From Planctomycetota bacterium (GTDB lineage: Bacteria; Planctomycetota; Planctomycetia; Planctomycetales; Planctomycetaceae): a DNA stretch of 64,000 bases. The first letter of the stretch is position 1. Each line of letters opens with the position of its first letter. Of the stretch, positions 56,328-64,000 are shown piece by piece. The notes beneath the pieces were generated by a model that did not search any database, was not told where the DNA came from, and worked only from the letters and a program-made list of their open reading frames with translations. The translations under genes were made by a program, and so were the position numbers. The DNA lies in NCBI GenBank assembly GCA_003670925.1, contig QWQG01000129.1:1-64000 (forward strand). Direction: 5' to 3'.

Positions 56328-57866
56328 ATGAAACTCACATCATTCAAAGGGATGGCAGCGGGCCTCGTGCTGTCAGCCGTCGGTGTTGCAGCCAGCGGCT
56401 TCACAACCGGAGCGTTACCCGCAACCTCTGGATCCACAATTCACTGGACGGATAACACTGCTGGGGACAAGGAGTCCGATCAACAGGCGGCATCGCACAA
56501 CTTTGCAAAGTCACTCTCGACTGCCTTTCGCGGGGCGTCAGAAAAGGTGATGCCTTCAGTTGTGACGATTCAGTCAACGGCGACTCAGAGTCCAAGCAGT
56601 GACAGTGCGCAACACGGGCAATTGCCGGAAGAACTTCGAGACAACCCACTCTTCAAGCGGTTCTTCGAAAATGGCCCCGAGGGTCAGCCCAACTCTTCGG
56701 AAGGCCAGCAACGAATAGGGATGGGATCTGGTGTCATCGTCGATGAATCAGGCATCATTTTGACGAACAACCATGTTGTCAACGGAGCAGACAAGCTGCT
56801 GATCAAACTTCACGACGGGCGTGAATTTGAAACGACAGAATGGAAGACCGACCCCAAGTCGGACATTGCCGTCGTAAAAATTAATAGTCCAACTAGTCTG
56901 CCAGCCGCCACTATTGGCAACAGTGACAAGATCGATATCGGAGACTGGGTGCTGGCTGTCGGCGCGCCTTTCGGACTCGATGAAACCGTGACCGCAGGCA
57001 TCATCAGTGCCAAGTCACGCGGGATCGGCATTACGGCTCGTGAGGAGTTTCTGCAGACAGATGCTGCGATTAACCCTGGTAACAGCGGTGGCCCGCTGGT
57101 GAACCTTGATGGAGAATTGGTCGGCATCAACACGGCAATTTCCAGCACCAGTGGCGGCTACCAAGGAATCGGATTCGCCGTTCCTGTGAATCTCGCCCGC
57201 TGGGTGGGCGATGAACTGATGGCTCACGGAACTGTGCAGAGAGCATTTCTAGGTGTTGGGATTCAGCCAATTGACGACACTCTGTCGAAACAGTTTGGCC
57301 TGAATACAGTCAAAGGAGCTGTGGTGACTGACGTCCGTCCGGGCAGTCCGGCAGCCATTGCAGGTTTGCAAAGTGGCGACGTAGTCGTGGAATTCGACGG
57401 GATGGCAATCCGCAGGCCAAGCGAATTACAGGGGCGTGTGGAGAGAGCGGCAGTGAATGAGGCTCACAAGGTTGTTTTGATTCGAGATGGAAAAACAGTA
57501 ACGGTCGAGGTGCGAGTTGAGGTCATGCCAACGAACGTCTCCGTTCCGGAGCCGGTGAAAACTGAAACCGCGGCTCCGTCAGAGTTCAACGGTCTTGGAC
57601 TTCAGTTGTCTGAGCTAAACGCGGATGTCGCCAAACAGCTCGGAATGGAAAATGTTACGGGGCTGGTGATTACCGGTGTCAGAGCTGGAAGTCCTGCGGA
57701 CTCTGCCGGTCTGACGGACGGGATCGTCATCAGCAAAGTCGGTCACACAGCAGTCAAGTCACTGGCCGATTTCTCAGCGGCGATGAAGAGCGTCTCTCTG
57801 AAAGACGGGGTCCTGCTGCTCGTCCGCGTCGGTGAGGCGTCACGATTTGTTGTGATTAAAGAATGA
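56328..57866 (+). CDS. htrA: HtrA/DegP-type periplasmic serine protease
   Basis: A 512-residue exported protease-chaperone that degrades or refolds damaged envelope proteins. A signal peptide at 1 to about 30 (GLVLSAVGVAASGFTTGAL) is followed by the trypsin-like domain with catalytic H149 (LTNNHVV), D179 (KSDIAVVKI) and S253 (NPGNSGGPL). Two PDZ domains complete the DegP/Do architecture: about 300-385 (FLGVGIQPIDDTLSKQFGL) and 420-510 (GLVITGVRAGSPADSAGL). The start ATG follows AGGGAGAG. It is preceded by a sigma-54 promoter and the overlapping kinase/activator pair, suggesting dedicated stress control. Confidence 0.95.
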   Translation: MKLTSFKGMAAGLVLSAVGVAASGFTTGALPATSGSTIHWTDNTAGDKESDQQAASHNFAKSLSTAFRGASEKVMPSVVTIQSTATQSPSSDSAQHGQLPEELRDNPLFKRFFENGPEGQPNSSEGQQRIGMGSGVIVDESGIILTNNHVVNGADKLLIKLHDGREFETTEWKTDPKSDIAVVKINSPTSLPAATIGNSDKIDIGDWVLAVGAPFGLDETVTAGIISAKSRGIGITAREEFLQTDAAINPGNSGGPLVNLDGELVGINTAISSTSGGYQGIGFAVPVNLARWVGDELMAHGTVQRAFLGVGIQPIDDTLSKQFGLNTVKGAVVTDVRPGSPAAIAGLQSGDVVVEFDGMAIRRPSELQGRVERAAVNEAHKVVLIRDGKTVTVEVRVEVMPTNVSVPEPVKTETAAPSEFNGLGLQLSELNADVAKQLGMENVTGLVITGVRAGSPADSAGLTDGIVISKVGHTAVKSLADFSAAMKSVSLKDGVLLLVRVGEASRFVVIKE

Positions 57867-57942
57867 AGACAAGACACGCCTAGGGCGGATCACTTTGCCA
57901 AGCAATTAAGAGTTAAGGCGAGCGGCAGAAATGAATCTACCG

Positions 57943-58005
57943 TAGCTGAATTCGCAAGAATTCAGGCCTCTTGCTCGAACAACTGAATTCTTGCGAATTC
58001 AGCTA
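57943..58005. repeat. Inverted pair of GAATTC-stem hairpins
   Basis: Copy one is CTGAATTC-GCAA-GAATTCAG (57946-57965), an 8-bp stem with a GCAA tetraloop. Copy two is CTGAATTC-TTGC-GAATTCAG (57983-58002). They are reverse complements, so the whole 57943-58005 segment can also fold into a 23-bp stem. It follows htrA by 76 bases. The 388-base gap 57867-58254 holds this pair and the terminator at 58051. Confidence 0.8.
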
Positions 58006-58050
58006 GAACATTGGTCAGAAACATCCTGCCGCTGGCCTGAGTAAATTTGA

Positions 58051-58080
58051 GACGCCCGGTTTCTAAAAAAACCGGGCGTC
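58051..58080. terminator. Strong hairpin, probable terminator after htrA
   Basis: GACGCCCGGTTT (58051-58062) and AAACCGGGCGTC (58069-58080) form a perfect 12-bp GC-rich stem with a 6-base loop, followed on the plus strand by TATGTTT. It could stop transcription from htrA before the methyltransferase gene. A weak U-run also exists on the other strand. Confidence 0.65.
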
Positions 58081-58254
58081 TATGTTTGGCACCCACCCGG
58101 AAGCACGGCCACGGGTGAATAAGAATCAGAAAGATTGACTTGATCGAGAACATGTTCAGCGAGAAATGAGTTCTCGTAGCACCGCCGCATGTTTCTCGGT
58201 ACCCTGCGGGCCTAACACACCTGCCTCTGCTGTCTCAATTTTGCAAGCCATTTC

Positions 58255-58995
58255 ATGCTGGAACTCCGCAATCCCCACAGTATTAAAGCCGCGCTTGAAA
58301 TGCGGCCGAAGGCCGTGAAACTCGTCAGCATCCATGCTGAAAATCCCGGCGAACCGTGGGATTCTGTCGTAAAGCTCGCCCAGGAAAACGGAGTTCCCGT
58401 TCGGGTTGGCGCGCCAGAGCAACGCGATCACCGTGGCCAGAAAAGCGGACGCGAAACAGAACGCACGGGAGCCGGTTCGGCGACTGTCGAGCCACCGTCG
58501 CCGATTCCCTTGGAATTCCTCTGGAATACCGATGAGGCATCTACCGGATTATGGCTCGCGCTTGATCAAGTCCAAGATCCTCAAAACCTAGGCGCGATTT
58601 TTCGCCTTGCAGGATTCTTCGGAGTCCGCGGCATCGTGCTCACCAAAGATCGCAGTGCTTCGGTCAATGCGACGGTCTGTGATGTGTCGGCTGGGGGGGC
58701 CGAGCACGTTCCTTTCGCGGTCATCGCAAATCTCGCGCAGGCAATGGAGAAAGCTCAGCAAAATCAGATCTGGGTTTTGGGAACCTGTGAACGAGCCGAC
58801 TCGACCATTTACGCCGTACAGCGTGATCGCAACTGGATGCTGGTGCTGGGCAATGAAGGTTCCGGTCTGCGCCGGCTGACGCGCGAACGCTGCGATCAAC
58901 TTGCTTCGCTGCCTCCGCTGGGGCCGATCCCGTCGCTGAACGTCGCAACCGCCGCCGCCGCCTGCTTGGCTATTCTGACAACCCGGACGAACTGA
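58255..58995 (+). CDS. SpoU/TrmH-family RNA 2'-O-ribose methyltransferase
   Basis: A 246-residue SPOUT methyltransferase that modifies ribose 2'-O in tRNA or rRNA. An N-terminal substrate-binding domain (NPHSIKAALEMRPKAVKLV) leads, via a Ser/Thr/Glu-rich linker (about 65-90), into the SPOUT domain. Motif 1 is DQVQDPQNLGAIFRLAGF, motif 2 is VLGNEGSGLRRLTRERC, and motif 3 IPSLNVATAAAACLAIL forms the AdoMet-binding knot. It resembles RlmB/TrmH, but the target site cannot be read. It starts just after the htrA terminator region and is followed 14 bases later by the DUF455 gene, likely one transcript. Confidence 0.9.
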   Translation: MLELRNPHSIKAALEMRPKAVKLVSIHAENPGEPWDSVVKLAQENGVPVRVGAPEQRDHRGQKSGRETERTGAGSATVEPPSPIPLEFLWNTDEASTGLWLALDQVQDPQNLGAIFRLAGFFGVRGIVLTKDRSASVNATVCDVSAGGAEHVPFAVIANLAQAMEKAQQNQIWVLGTCERADSTIYAVQRDRNWMLVLGNEGSGLRRLTRERCDQLASLPPLGPIPSLNVATAAAACLAILTTRTN

Positions 58996-59009
58996 ACGGA
59001 CGGTGAGTC

Positions 59010-59804
59010 ATGGAACTTCGTGCATTCGCTGAACAAGTTCTGTTCGCAGATGAACTGACCCTCAAAATTTCGCGGATCACAGCATCGCTGGTCGATCACA
59101 ATCCAGGCGGTGCGGTTCGCGTGACGCAACCAATCCGGCCCTCAAATTTGCAGTTTGCCGAGCGCAAAAAAGCACCTGCTATGCCCAAAGCCGAAGCCTT
59201 GAAGGATGTCCGGAAACGCGCTCTCGCGCATCATGTTATGGCCAATCATGAACTGCAAGCGTTGGAAGTCATGGCCATGGTGTTGCTGGCATTTCCAAAT
59301 GCTCCGACAGATTTTCGCATGGGACTTGCGTGTGTCATGTTCGATGAGCAACGTCATACGCGAATGCATGTTCAGCGCTGCGCTGAACTCGGTATCCGTT
59401 TTGGTGATTATCCTGTCAACGGCTGGATCTGGAAAAAAGCTCAGGACTACAACTCCACGCTGGAATACGTTGCTGGCCTGCCGTTGGTGTTCGAAGGTGC
59501 AAACCTTGATCATACGGCCGAATTTGAACAGTACTTCCGCGCCGCTGGTGATCGCCGCAGTGCCGCGATCATGCGGGCCATTCATAAGGACGAAATTCGA
59601 CATGTCGAATTCGGGCTGAACTGGCTGCGACAACTCAAGCCGGCAGGCCTGTCCGACTGGGATGCATGGACCGCCGCGTTGCATTGGCCGATTCGCCCGT
59701 CCAAAGCCCGTGGGGATCTGTTTCAGCGCGAAGCGCGTCTGCAGGCCGGATTGACACCAGAATTCATCGATCGGCTGGAAGCCTTTCATGAAACCCGCGA
59801 TTAA
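59010..59804 (+). CDS. DUF455 ferritin-like diiron protein
   Basis: A 264-residue protein of the DUF455 family. Ferritin-like helical-bundle metal ligands are visible: NHELQALEVMAMVL, FDEQRHTRMHVQR and HKDEIRHVEFGLNWL, the two ExxH pairs and glutamates expected for a diiron site. The biochemical role of the family is not established; oxygen- or peroxide-dependent oxidation is plausible from the fold. ATG 59010 follows GGTGAG and lies 14 bases after the methyltransferase stop. It converges on the hydroxyproline operon; a perfect GCAA hairpin lies between them at 59824. Confidence 0.88.
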   Translation: MELRAFAEQVLFADELTLKISRITASLVDHNPGGAVRVTQPIRPSNLQFAERKKAPAMPKAEALKDVRKRALAHHVMANHELQALEVMAMVLLAFPNAPTDFRMGLACVMFDEQRHTRMHVQRCAELGIRFGDYPVNGWIWKKAQDYNSTLEYVAGLPLVFEGANLDHTAEFEQYFRAAGDRRSAAIMRAIHKDEIRHVEFGLNWLRQLKPAGLSDWDAWTAALHWPIRPSKARGDLFQREARLQAGLTPEFIDRLEAFHETRD

Positions 59805-59823
59805 ACATGTCAGGGTCGAATGG

Positions 59824-59847
59824 CGTTGAATTCGCAAGAATTCAACG
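59824..59847. repeat. GCAA-capped 10-bp hairpin (dispersed repeat, probable terminator)
   Basis: CGTTGAATTC-GCAA-GAATTCAACG is a perfect 10-bp stem with a GNRA-type loop, 20 bases after the DUF455 stop and 33 bases before the end of the converging flavoprotein gene. Compared with the htrA copies, the outer stem pairs differ but remain paired, indicating selection on structure. Confidence 0.75.
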
Positions 59848-59879
59848 ATCAGAGCAAAGGAACATTCGCGGCCGCATGC

Positions 59880-61130
59880 CTATCGCTGGATGCGATAAGC
59901 GTTCAGTTCGACGTGTGGCTTCTGGCCGCTGATCATCTCAGCCACTAGCTTGCCGGTGCCGGTGCCCATCGAAATCCCCAACATGCTATGACCCGCGGCG
60001 ACCCAGACGTTCTTGAATCGAGGTGAGCGGTCGATGAAAGGAATTCCGTCGGCCGTCATCGGACGCCAGCCGTACCATTCCTCTTCGACAGGATCAGCGG
60101 TCGGCTCAATCAGATACTCGGCCGCCCCGGAGCGCAGGTAGTTGAGTCGCTGCTGATTCAGGGTCGTGTCATACCCGGAAAATTCCATAGTGCTGCCCAC
60201 ACGATAGCCTTTGTCAAACGGTGTGATGGCGACGTGACACTCTTCCAGAATCATCGGATATTTGGGACAGATTTTCGGCCGCGCCATCGTGATCGAATAA
60301 CCCTTACCTGGCTGGATCGGCAGCTTGACGCCTAATGATTCTTTCAGCAGCGGCGTCCATGAACCAGTTGCAATCAGCACTTCATCGGCTTCCAGTTCCG
60401 CATGGCTTGTTTCCACGGCGGTGGCCTGATTGCCCGAACTCTTCAGGCCCTTCATTTCGCAATTTTCGATCACACGCACGCCGCTTTCGTCCAGCAATCG
60501 TCGCAGTTCCAGCATCAGTTTATCCGGGCGCAGATGAGCGTCGCAGTGATAGTGCCATGCACCAGCCAGACCAGGCTTTAATGCCGGCTCAAGGTTGGTC
60601 AGAGCGGAACCGGCCAGTGGTTCAGCCGACATTTGAAAATGCTTTCGCAACCATTCGTCCGTCTGAGCGTATGCCTCAAATTCGTGCTGGTCGCGATAGA
60701 CAAACAGCAGGCCATCCGTGCGCCATTCGACCTGCATGTTGTGTGTTTCAAGCAACTCACGATACAACTCGGCCGAAGACTGCAGCAGCGGATGACAGGC
60801 GAGCCCGGCCTGCATCATGTCACGTTCGTTGCAGCGGCCGGCAAACTTAAGCAGCCACGGCCACAGACTCAGGATTTTCTTCGGTTCAATCCGCAACGCC
60901 GTCTGGCGGCTAAGCATCCCCTTGATACCTTTGCCGATCTGACCGGGACGCGCCAGCGGAATCACATGACTGGGACTGACATAACCGCAGTTGCCATGCG
61001 AACACGCTTTACCAAAACGGCCTTTGTCAATGAGCGTGACGTCGCGGCCGGTCTGCCGCAAATACCATGCGGAGAAGCCACCGATGACTCCGCCACCAAT
61101 GATGACAGTATGAGGCGTTTTTGGTGTCAT
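59880..61130 (-). CDS. D-hydroxyproline/D-amino-acid dehydrogenase-like flavoprotein
   Basis: A 416-residue DadA-type FAD oxidoreductase. VIIGGGVIGGFSAWYLRQTG is the FAD-binding fold, followed by TLIDKGRFGKACSHGNCGYV. The C-terminal WYGWRPMTADGIPFIDRSP and WVAAGHSMLGISMGTGTGKL are DadA signatures. In an operon with a hydroxyproline epimerase and a DapA-family enzyme, the best inference is oxidation of cis-4-hydroxy-D-proline to a pyrroline carboxylate. General D-amino-acid oxidation is the alternative. It starts 43 bases after the epimerase stop; the ribosome site is weak. Confidence 0.85.
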   Translation of the reverse strand: MTPKTPHTVIIGGGVIGGFSAWYLRQTGRDVTLIDKGRFGKACSHGNCGYVSPSHVIPLARPGQIGKGIKGMLSRQTALRIEPKKILSLWPWLLKFAGRCNERDMMQAGLACHPLLQSSAELYRELLETHNMQVEWRTDGLLFVYRDQHEFEAYAQTDEWLRKHFQMSAEPLAGSALTNLEPALKPGLAGAWHYHCDAHLRPDKLMLELRRLLDESGVRVIENCEMKGLKSSGNQATAVETSHAELEADEVLIATGSWTPLLKESLGVKLPIQPGKGYSITMARPKICPKYPMILEECHVAITPFDKGYRVGSTMEFSGYDTTLNQQRLNYLRSGAAEYLIEPTADPVEEEWYGWRPMTADGIPFIDRSPRFKNVWVAAGHSMLGISMGTGTGKLVAEMISGQKPHVELNAYRIQR

Positions 61131-61173
61131 GGTTATTTCAACTGGCAGACGGAAAGCCTACCCCAATTCTAGT

Positions 61174-62127
61174 TCAGGATCGAATACCGGCGCGGAACGG
61201 ATCAGAGACCTGCAGGATCAGCGATGCTTCACCGGTGATCCATGCGGACCCCGTGATTGTCGGAATGATGGCATCTTTGTGAGCGGAATGCTCATCTGGC
61301 AACCAGCTGCCTTCAAAAATAGTGCCGACAATACTTTCCTGACGCCAGACGGCACCAGCCGCCAACTTTCCGTCCGCCGCAAGACACGCCAACTTCGCAC
61401 TCGTTCCCGTGCCGCACGGTGATCGATCATAGGCACCACCCGGACACATGACAAAGTTGCGACTGTCGGAATTCGCGTGCTGCGGAGGGCCAAAGAGTTC
61501 GATGTGATCGATTTCCCCACCGTCCGCTCCCGTAATGCCGTTTTGGGCGAGAGCATCACGAATCTTCAGGGTGAATTCCGACAGTTCTTTCCACTTTGCG
61601 AGTTGTAGATCCTGACCATGATCACTGACCAGAAAGAACCAGTTGCCGCCCCATGAGATGTCGCCCGTGACCCGTCCATATCCCGGCACATCAACAGCGA
61701 CCGACTTTCGGCTGCGATACGATGACACGTTCTGCACTGAAACTCGCTGCTCATCTAGCAGCGTCGCCGTGACAACGCCCACCGGCGTTTCAATGCGATG
61801 CGAACCCAGTCCTAGCTGTTTCATCCAGTGCAGCGTGACCATGAGTCCGATTGTGCCATGCCCACACATGTGCAGATAGCCCGCGTTGTTAAAGAAAATT
61901 ATGCCAGCCGCGCAGGTGGGATCCGTTGGCCTGCACAAAAGTCCCCCGACCAAGACATCCGAACCACGCGGCTCGTTCATCACGGCTGAACGAAGATCGT
62001 CGAACTGCTCACGAAAAATGTTCAGCCGTTCGCGGAGTGGACCGGTACCAAGCTCCGGCCCGCCTTCGACGATAATCCGTGTTGGTTCGCCGCCAGTATG
62101 AGAATCGAGCACGCGAATTGTCTGCAT
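61174..62127 (-). CDS. 4-Hydroxyproline 2-epimerase (proline racemase family)
   Basis: A 317-residue cofactor-independent epimerase. Two catalytic cysteines are visible, C88 in MCGHGTIG and C238 in SPCGTGTSA, which remove and return the alpha proton. A Cys in both positions marks epimerases/racemases, whereas the dehydratase branch has Thr or Ser in one. H90 next to C88 and the opening [13 protein letters not shown] fit 4-hydroxyproline 2-epimerase rather than proline racemase. Neighbouring D-hydroxyproline dehydrogenase and DapA-family genes support trans-4-hydroxy-L-proline catabolism. It follows the DapA-family gene by 140 bases containing a hairpin pair. Confidence 0.88.
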   Translation of the reverse strand: MQTIRVLDSHTGGEPTRIIVEGGPELGTGPLRERLNIFREQFDDLRSAVMNEPRGSDVLVGGLLCRPTDPTCAAGIIFFNNAGYLHMCGHGTIGLMVTLHWMKQLGLGSHRIETPVGVVTATLLDEQRVSVQNVSSYRSRKSVAVDVPGYGRVTGDISWGGNWFFLVSDHGQDLQLAKWKELSEFTLKIRDALAQNGITGADGGEIDHIELFGPPQHANSDSRNFVMCPGGAYDRSPCGTGTSAKLACLAADGKLAAGAVWRQESIVGTIFEGSWLPDEHSAHKDAIIPTITGSAWITGEASLILQVSDPFRAGIRS

Positions 62128-62144
62128 GTTACTACCCCATGTTC

Positions 62145-62201
62145 CTGAATTCGCAAGAAGTCAGTTTGGATGCCTGATGCACTGAACTCTTGCGAGTTCA
62201 G
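62145..62201. repeat. Inverted pair of GAATTC-type hairpins with compensatory change
   Basis: Copy one (62145-62164) is CTGAATTC-GCAA-GAAGTCAG, with one A-G mismatch in the stem. Copy two (62182-62201) is CTGAACTC-TTGC-GAGTTCAG, a perfect stem in which a T-A pair has become C-G on both sides. The copies face opposite ways. It lies within the hydroxyproline operon between the DapA-family and epimerase genes. Confidence 0.75.
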
Positions 62202-62267
62202 CTCCAAAACAAAGTCAGGGCGATTGAGGTGCCGCTCGCGTGGACCGCAAGGAACGCCCTGCGAATC

Positions 62268-63287
62268 TTACATCAAACCACGTCGATGAAGTTCTGCCAC
62301 GACCTGCTGCACAATGGCCGATACTTCCGCGGGATTCGCACCAGGCTCACTGAGCGGACAGCCGCCGACTGGTTGATCGGTGAAGCCGTGATTGGATAGC
62401 ATGCATTGCAACTCACGGCTGAGCGAGCCAATGTCCGTTTGCTGTTTGTCCGACAGCGGCTGACGCCCGTGCCCCATCTTGAATCCGCGGAGCTCCACTG
62501 CCGCGCGGAAGCCTTCCGGGAACTCGGCCGAGTAAATCATGGTGTCAAACAATTTAACAAGATCATACTGAACCGCGCGGGCCGCATCGATCTGATAGGA
62601 CTTTGTGAGATCGTAAAGCTTGCGTGTCAGTTCTGGCACGACTCCGGAGCTGGCATTTGTTCCGCCGTCGCAACCAATCAAGAGCATGGGCATCAAAGCC
62701 GCATCCCAGCCGGTGAGAAATGCGAAGTCAGGACGGTTAGGCTTTACTGCCTGAATCATACGAATCATGTGCGGGATTTCTCCCGAGGAATCCTTGATCG
62801 CGACGATGCGTTCGCACTCTTCCGACAGCCGCTGAATCGTCGGGACATCAATCGGGCTGGCAAACATGGGGATGTTGTATAGCGTCACGTCGATCGGCGT
62901 GTTGCGTCCGATCTCTTTGAAGTACGCATAAACCGACGCGGGGCTCAGCTTGTAATAAAACGGGGCGACAATCGCCACGGCTCGAATGCCCAACGAGGCG
63001 TAATATTCACAGGCCTTCAGTGTCTCTTTGACATTCGCTTCAGCAGCGCCGGCCAGAATCGGCACACGGCCGCGTACCTGATCCGCCAGAATCGCGACGA
63101 TCCGCCGGCGTTCTTCCGGAGTAAAACGTGTGAATTCCCCTGTCGACCCGTTCGGATACAGCCCGTGCACACCGCGCTCGATCAGCCAGTCCGCATATCT
63201 TCGCAGTTCAGACTCATTGATCCCGCCGTCGGCTGTATAAGGGATCAGATTCGGCGTGAAAATACCCTGAAGACGGGCTTGGGCCAT
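62268..63287 (-). CDS. DapA-family aldolase/dehydratase, probable pyrroline-hydroxycarboxylate deaminase
   Basis: A 339-residue class I lyase of the dihydrodipicolinate synthase/N-acetylneuraminate lyase superfamily. K165 in [10 protein letters not shown] forms the Schiff base with substrate, and Y137 in [10 protein letters not shown] is the proton relay. The pyruvate-binding YPNGSTGEF replaces the usual GTTGE. The C-terminal extension beyond 300 is longer than DapA. In this operon the likely reaction is deamination of 1-pyrroline-4-hydroxy-2-carboxylate to alpha-ketoglutarate semialdehyde, as in known hydroxyproline pathways; this is inferred from context. It is the first gene of the unit, preceded by a palindromic operator. 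Confidence 0.85.
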   Translation of the reverse strand: MAQARLQGIFTPNLIPYTADGGINESELRRYADWLIERGVHGLYPNGSTGEFTRFTPEERRRIVAILADQVRGRVPILAGAAEANVKETLKACEYYASLGIRAVAIVAPFYYKLSPASVYAYFKEIGRNTPIDVTLYNIPMFASPIDVPTIQRLSEECERIVAIKDSSGEIPHMIRMIQAVKPNRPDFAFLTGWDAALMPMLLIGCDGGTNASSGVVPELTRKLYDLTKSYQIDAARAVQYDLVKLFDTMIYSAEFPEGFRAAVELRGFKMGHGRQPLSDKQQTDIGSLSRELQCMLSNHGFTDQPVGGCPLSEPGANPAEVSAIVQQVVAELHRRGLM

Positions 63288-63323
63288 GATATGAGACTTT
63301 CGAGGCAGGAGCGACGTGAATTT

Positions 63324-63338
63324 TGAACAGTCTGTTCA
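63324..63338. promoter_or_regulatory. Palindromic operator candidate upstream of the hydroxyproline operon
   Basis: TGAACAG-T-CTGTTCA is a perfect inverted repeat with a one-base centre, 37 bases upstream of the DapA-family start codon. A TTGACC lying about 40 bases further upstream on the minus strand could be a -35, placing the palindrome downstream of the promoter, consistent with a repressor site. No regulator gene is in the window. Confidence 0.5.
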
Positions 63339-63573
63339 GCACCGGATGTTCGCGACGAGTGGTAGCATGGGTCAAGGGTGAAATCCATCCCGCACCCTAT
63401 CGCTCGCCGTTGGGAAGGAATTGTAGAGTAAATAGCGCCTGAATGTCTGAATTTCAGCGGCGGCTTCTGTCCCGCTCGAGACTTTTTATGAGGAGAAAGC
63501 CCGGTTACTGCAAACAGTCGAAACGCCCCTTATAAAACCTGCATGCGCCGCGATCGTCGTTTTGTGAGGGATT

Positions 63574-64000
63574 CTACAATGTCGATTCCGAAGATTTTTC
63601 CGCCTGCCGCACATCGGCAATCTGATCAATTGAGACAGCATCATGCGTAATCATTGAACCATCGACATCGGTGCCGACAAGCACGAGCACGCCACGGAGG
63701 CTTTGACGCGCGTCAGGGTAACCGCTGCGCCGAGAACCATCGTGCAGCAACACATCCATCAGATGGGTTTCGTGGACGCCTGGCAGATCGGGGTGCACGA
63801 GCACCGGAAATCGCTCCCAAGCCCACGTCCACAGTGTGGCATTCGCGTCAGCGCGCCCAGCAATATCGAACCATTCCAAGGCCGCCTTTCGCAGGTCCTG
63901 CAGTGACGCTTGCTGACACCACACCCGCAGGACCTGATTGATCCAGTCACGGCGTGAGGCAGCCAGTTGTTCAAATGTCTCGCGCGGGCCGAGGTTGACG
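63574..64000 (-). CDS. 3' end of an unidentified gene (partial)
   Basis: The last 141 codons of a minus-strand gene whose 5' part lies beyond the right edge. The frame is open from the edge (VNLGPRETFEQLAASRRDW) to the stop at 63574. The visible part is rich in Trp and His (ADANATLWTWAWERFPVLVH, then HETHLMDVLLHDGSRRSGYP) and ends with a mixed strand-helix region containing VLVLVGTDVDGSMITHDAVS. I do not recognise it. The 286 bases between it and the hydroxyproline operon include the palindromic operator and otherwise no gene. Confidence 0.7.
   Translation of the reverse strand, partial: VNLGPRETFEQLAASRRDWINQVLRVWCQQASLQDLRKAALEWFDIAGRADANATLWTWAWERFPVLVHPDLPGVHETHLMDVLLHDGSRRSGYPDARQSLRGVLVLVGTDVDGSMITHDAVSIDQIADVRQAEKSSESTL

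Noticed and set aside
61174-62127. trans-3-hydroxyproline dehydratase
   Set aside because: Both catalytic positions are cysteine (C88 and C238), the epimerase/racemase pattern; dehydratases have Thr or Ser in one.

Overview
The window looks like chromosomal DNA from a planctomycete (Planctomycetota, probably Planctomycetales). The best evidence is the secreted PSD1/DUF1549/DUF1553 cytochrome-type protein at 36723-39839. Supporting signs are a membrane-anchored squalene-cyclase-like repeat protein, long operons of large poorly characterised membrane proteins, a GAP1/double-GTPase type gene pair, and GC-moderate sequence with dispersed intergenic palindromes. I saw no rRNA, tRNA, CRISPR array, intact insertion sequence or prophage.

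Layout, left to right. 22-557: a ParE/RelE-type toxin-antitoxin pair. 678-5949: an RluE-type pseudouridine synthase, a single-chain pyruvate carboxylase and an orphan D12-class adenine methylase. 6130-12588 (minus): a MerA/Lpd-like flavoprotein, an MFS transporter and a SWIM-SNF2 helicase. 12962-16350 (minus): a tight three-gene unit of amine-oxidase-like flavoprotein, tail-anchored protein and membrane acyltransferase-like protein. 16657-21661: a membrane protein, a site-2 protease homologue, an HDOD protein translationally coupled to a SthA-like flavoprotein, and a CBS protein.

21984-36494 (minus) is the main accessory region: ten genes in one direction with small gaps or 1-4 base overlaps. 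In transcription order it encodes a zinc-ribbon GTPase, a GAP1-like membrane protein, a paralogous membrane/coiled-coil protein, a 981-residue membrane protein, a GYF-like membrane protein, an ExbB/TolQ/MotA channel protein, a DUF2135-like protein, two paralogous TolR/ExbD-like coiled-coil proteins and a membrane-anchored cyclase-fold repeat protein. I infer an ion-gradient-powered, GTPase-controlled envelope machine. Its function is unknown, and it is the best candidate here for an undescribed system.

36723-43771: the PSD1 protein, a tRNA-dihydrouridine synthase, a Maf protein and a TPR-sulfotransferase. 43930-46463: katG followed by a peroxiredoxin-like remnant broken by a 14-bp tandem duplication. 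47162-52915: an endonuclease-type MutL, a YgiQ-type radical SAM protein, polyphosphate glucokinase and a TPR lipoprotein. 53243-57866: a histidine kinase and a sigma-54 activator (overlapping genes), then a good -24/-12 promoter in front of htrA, suggesting an envelope-stress circuit. 58255-59804: a SpoU methyltransferase and a DUF455 ferritin-like protein. 59880-63287 (minus): a likely hydroxyproline catabolic operon preceded by a palindromic operator. 63574-64000: the 3' end of an unidentified gene.

Several 3' intergenic regions carry GAATTC-stem hairpins capped by GCAA (or TTGC) with compensatory changes. A 184-bp nested palindrome lies at the 3' end of the large operon.
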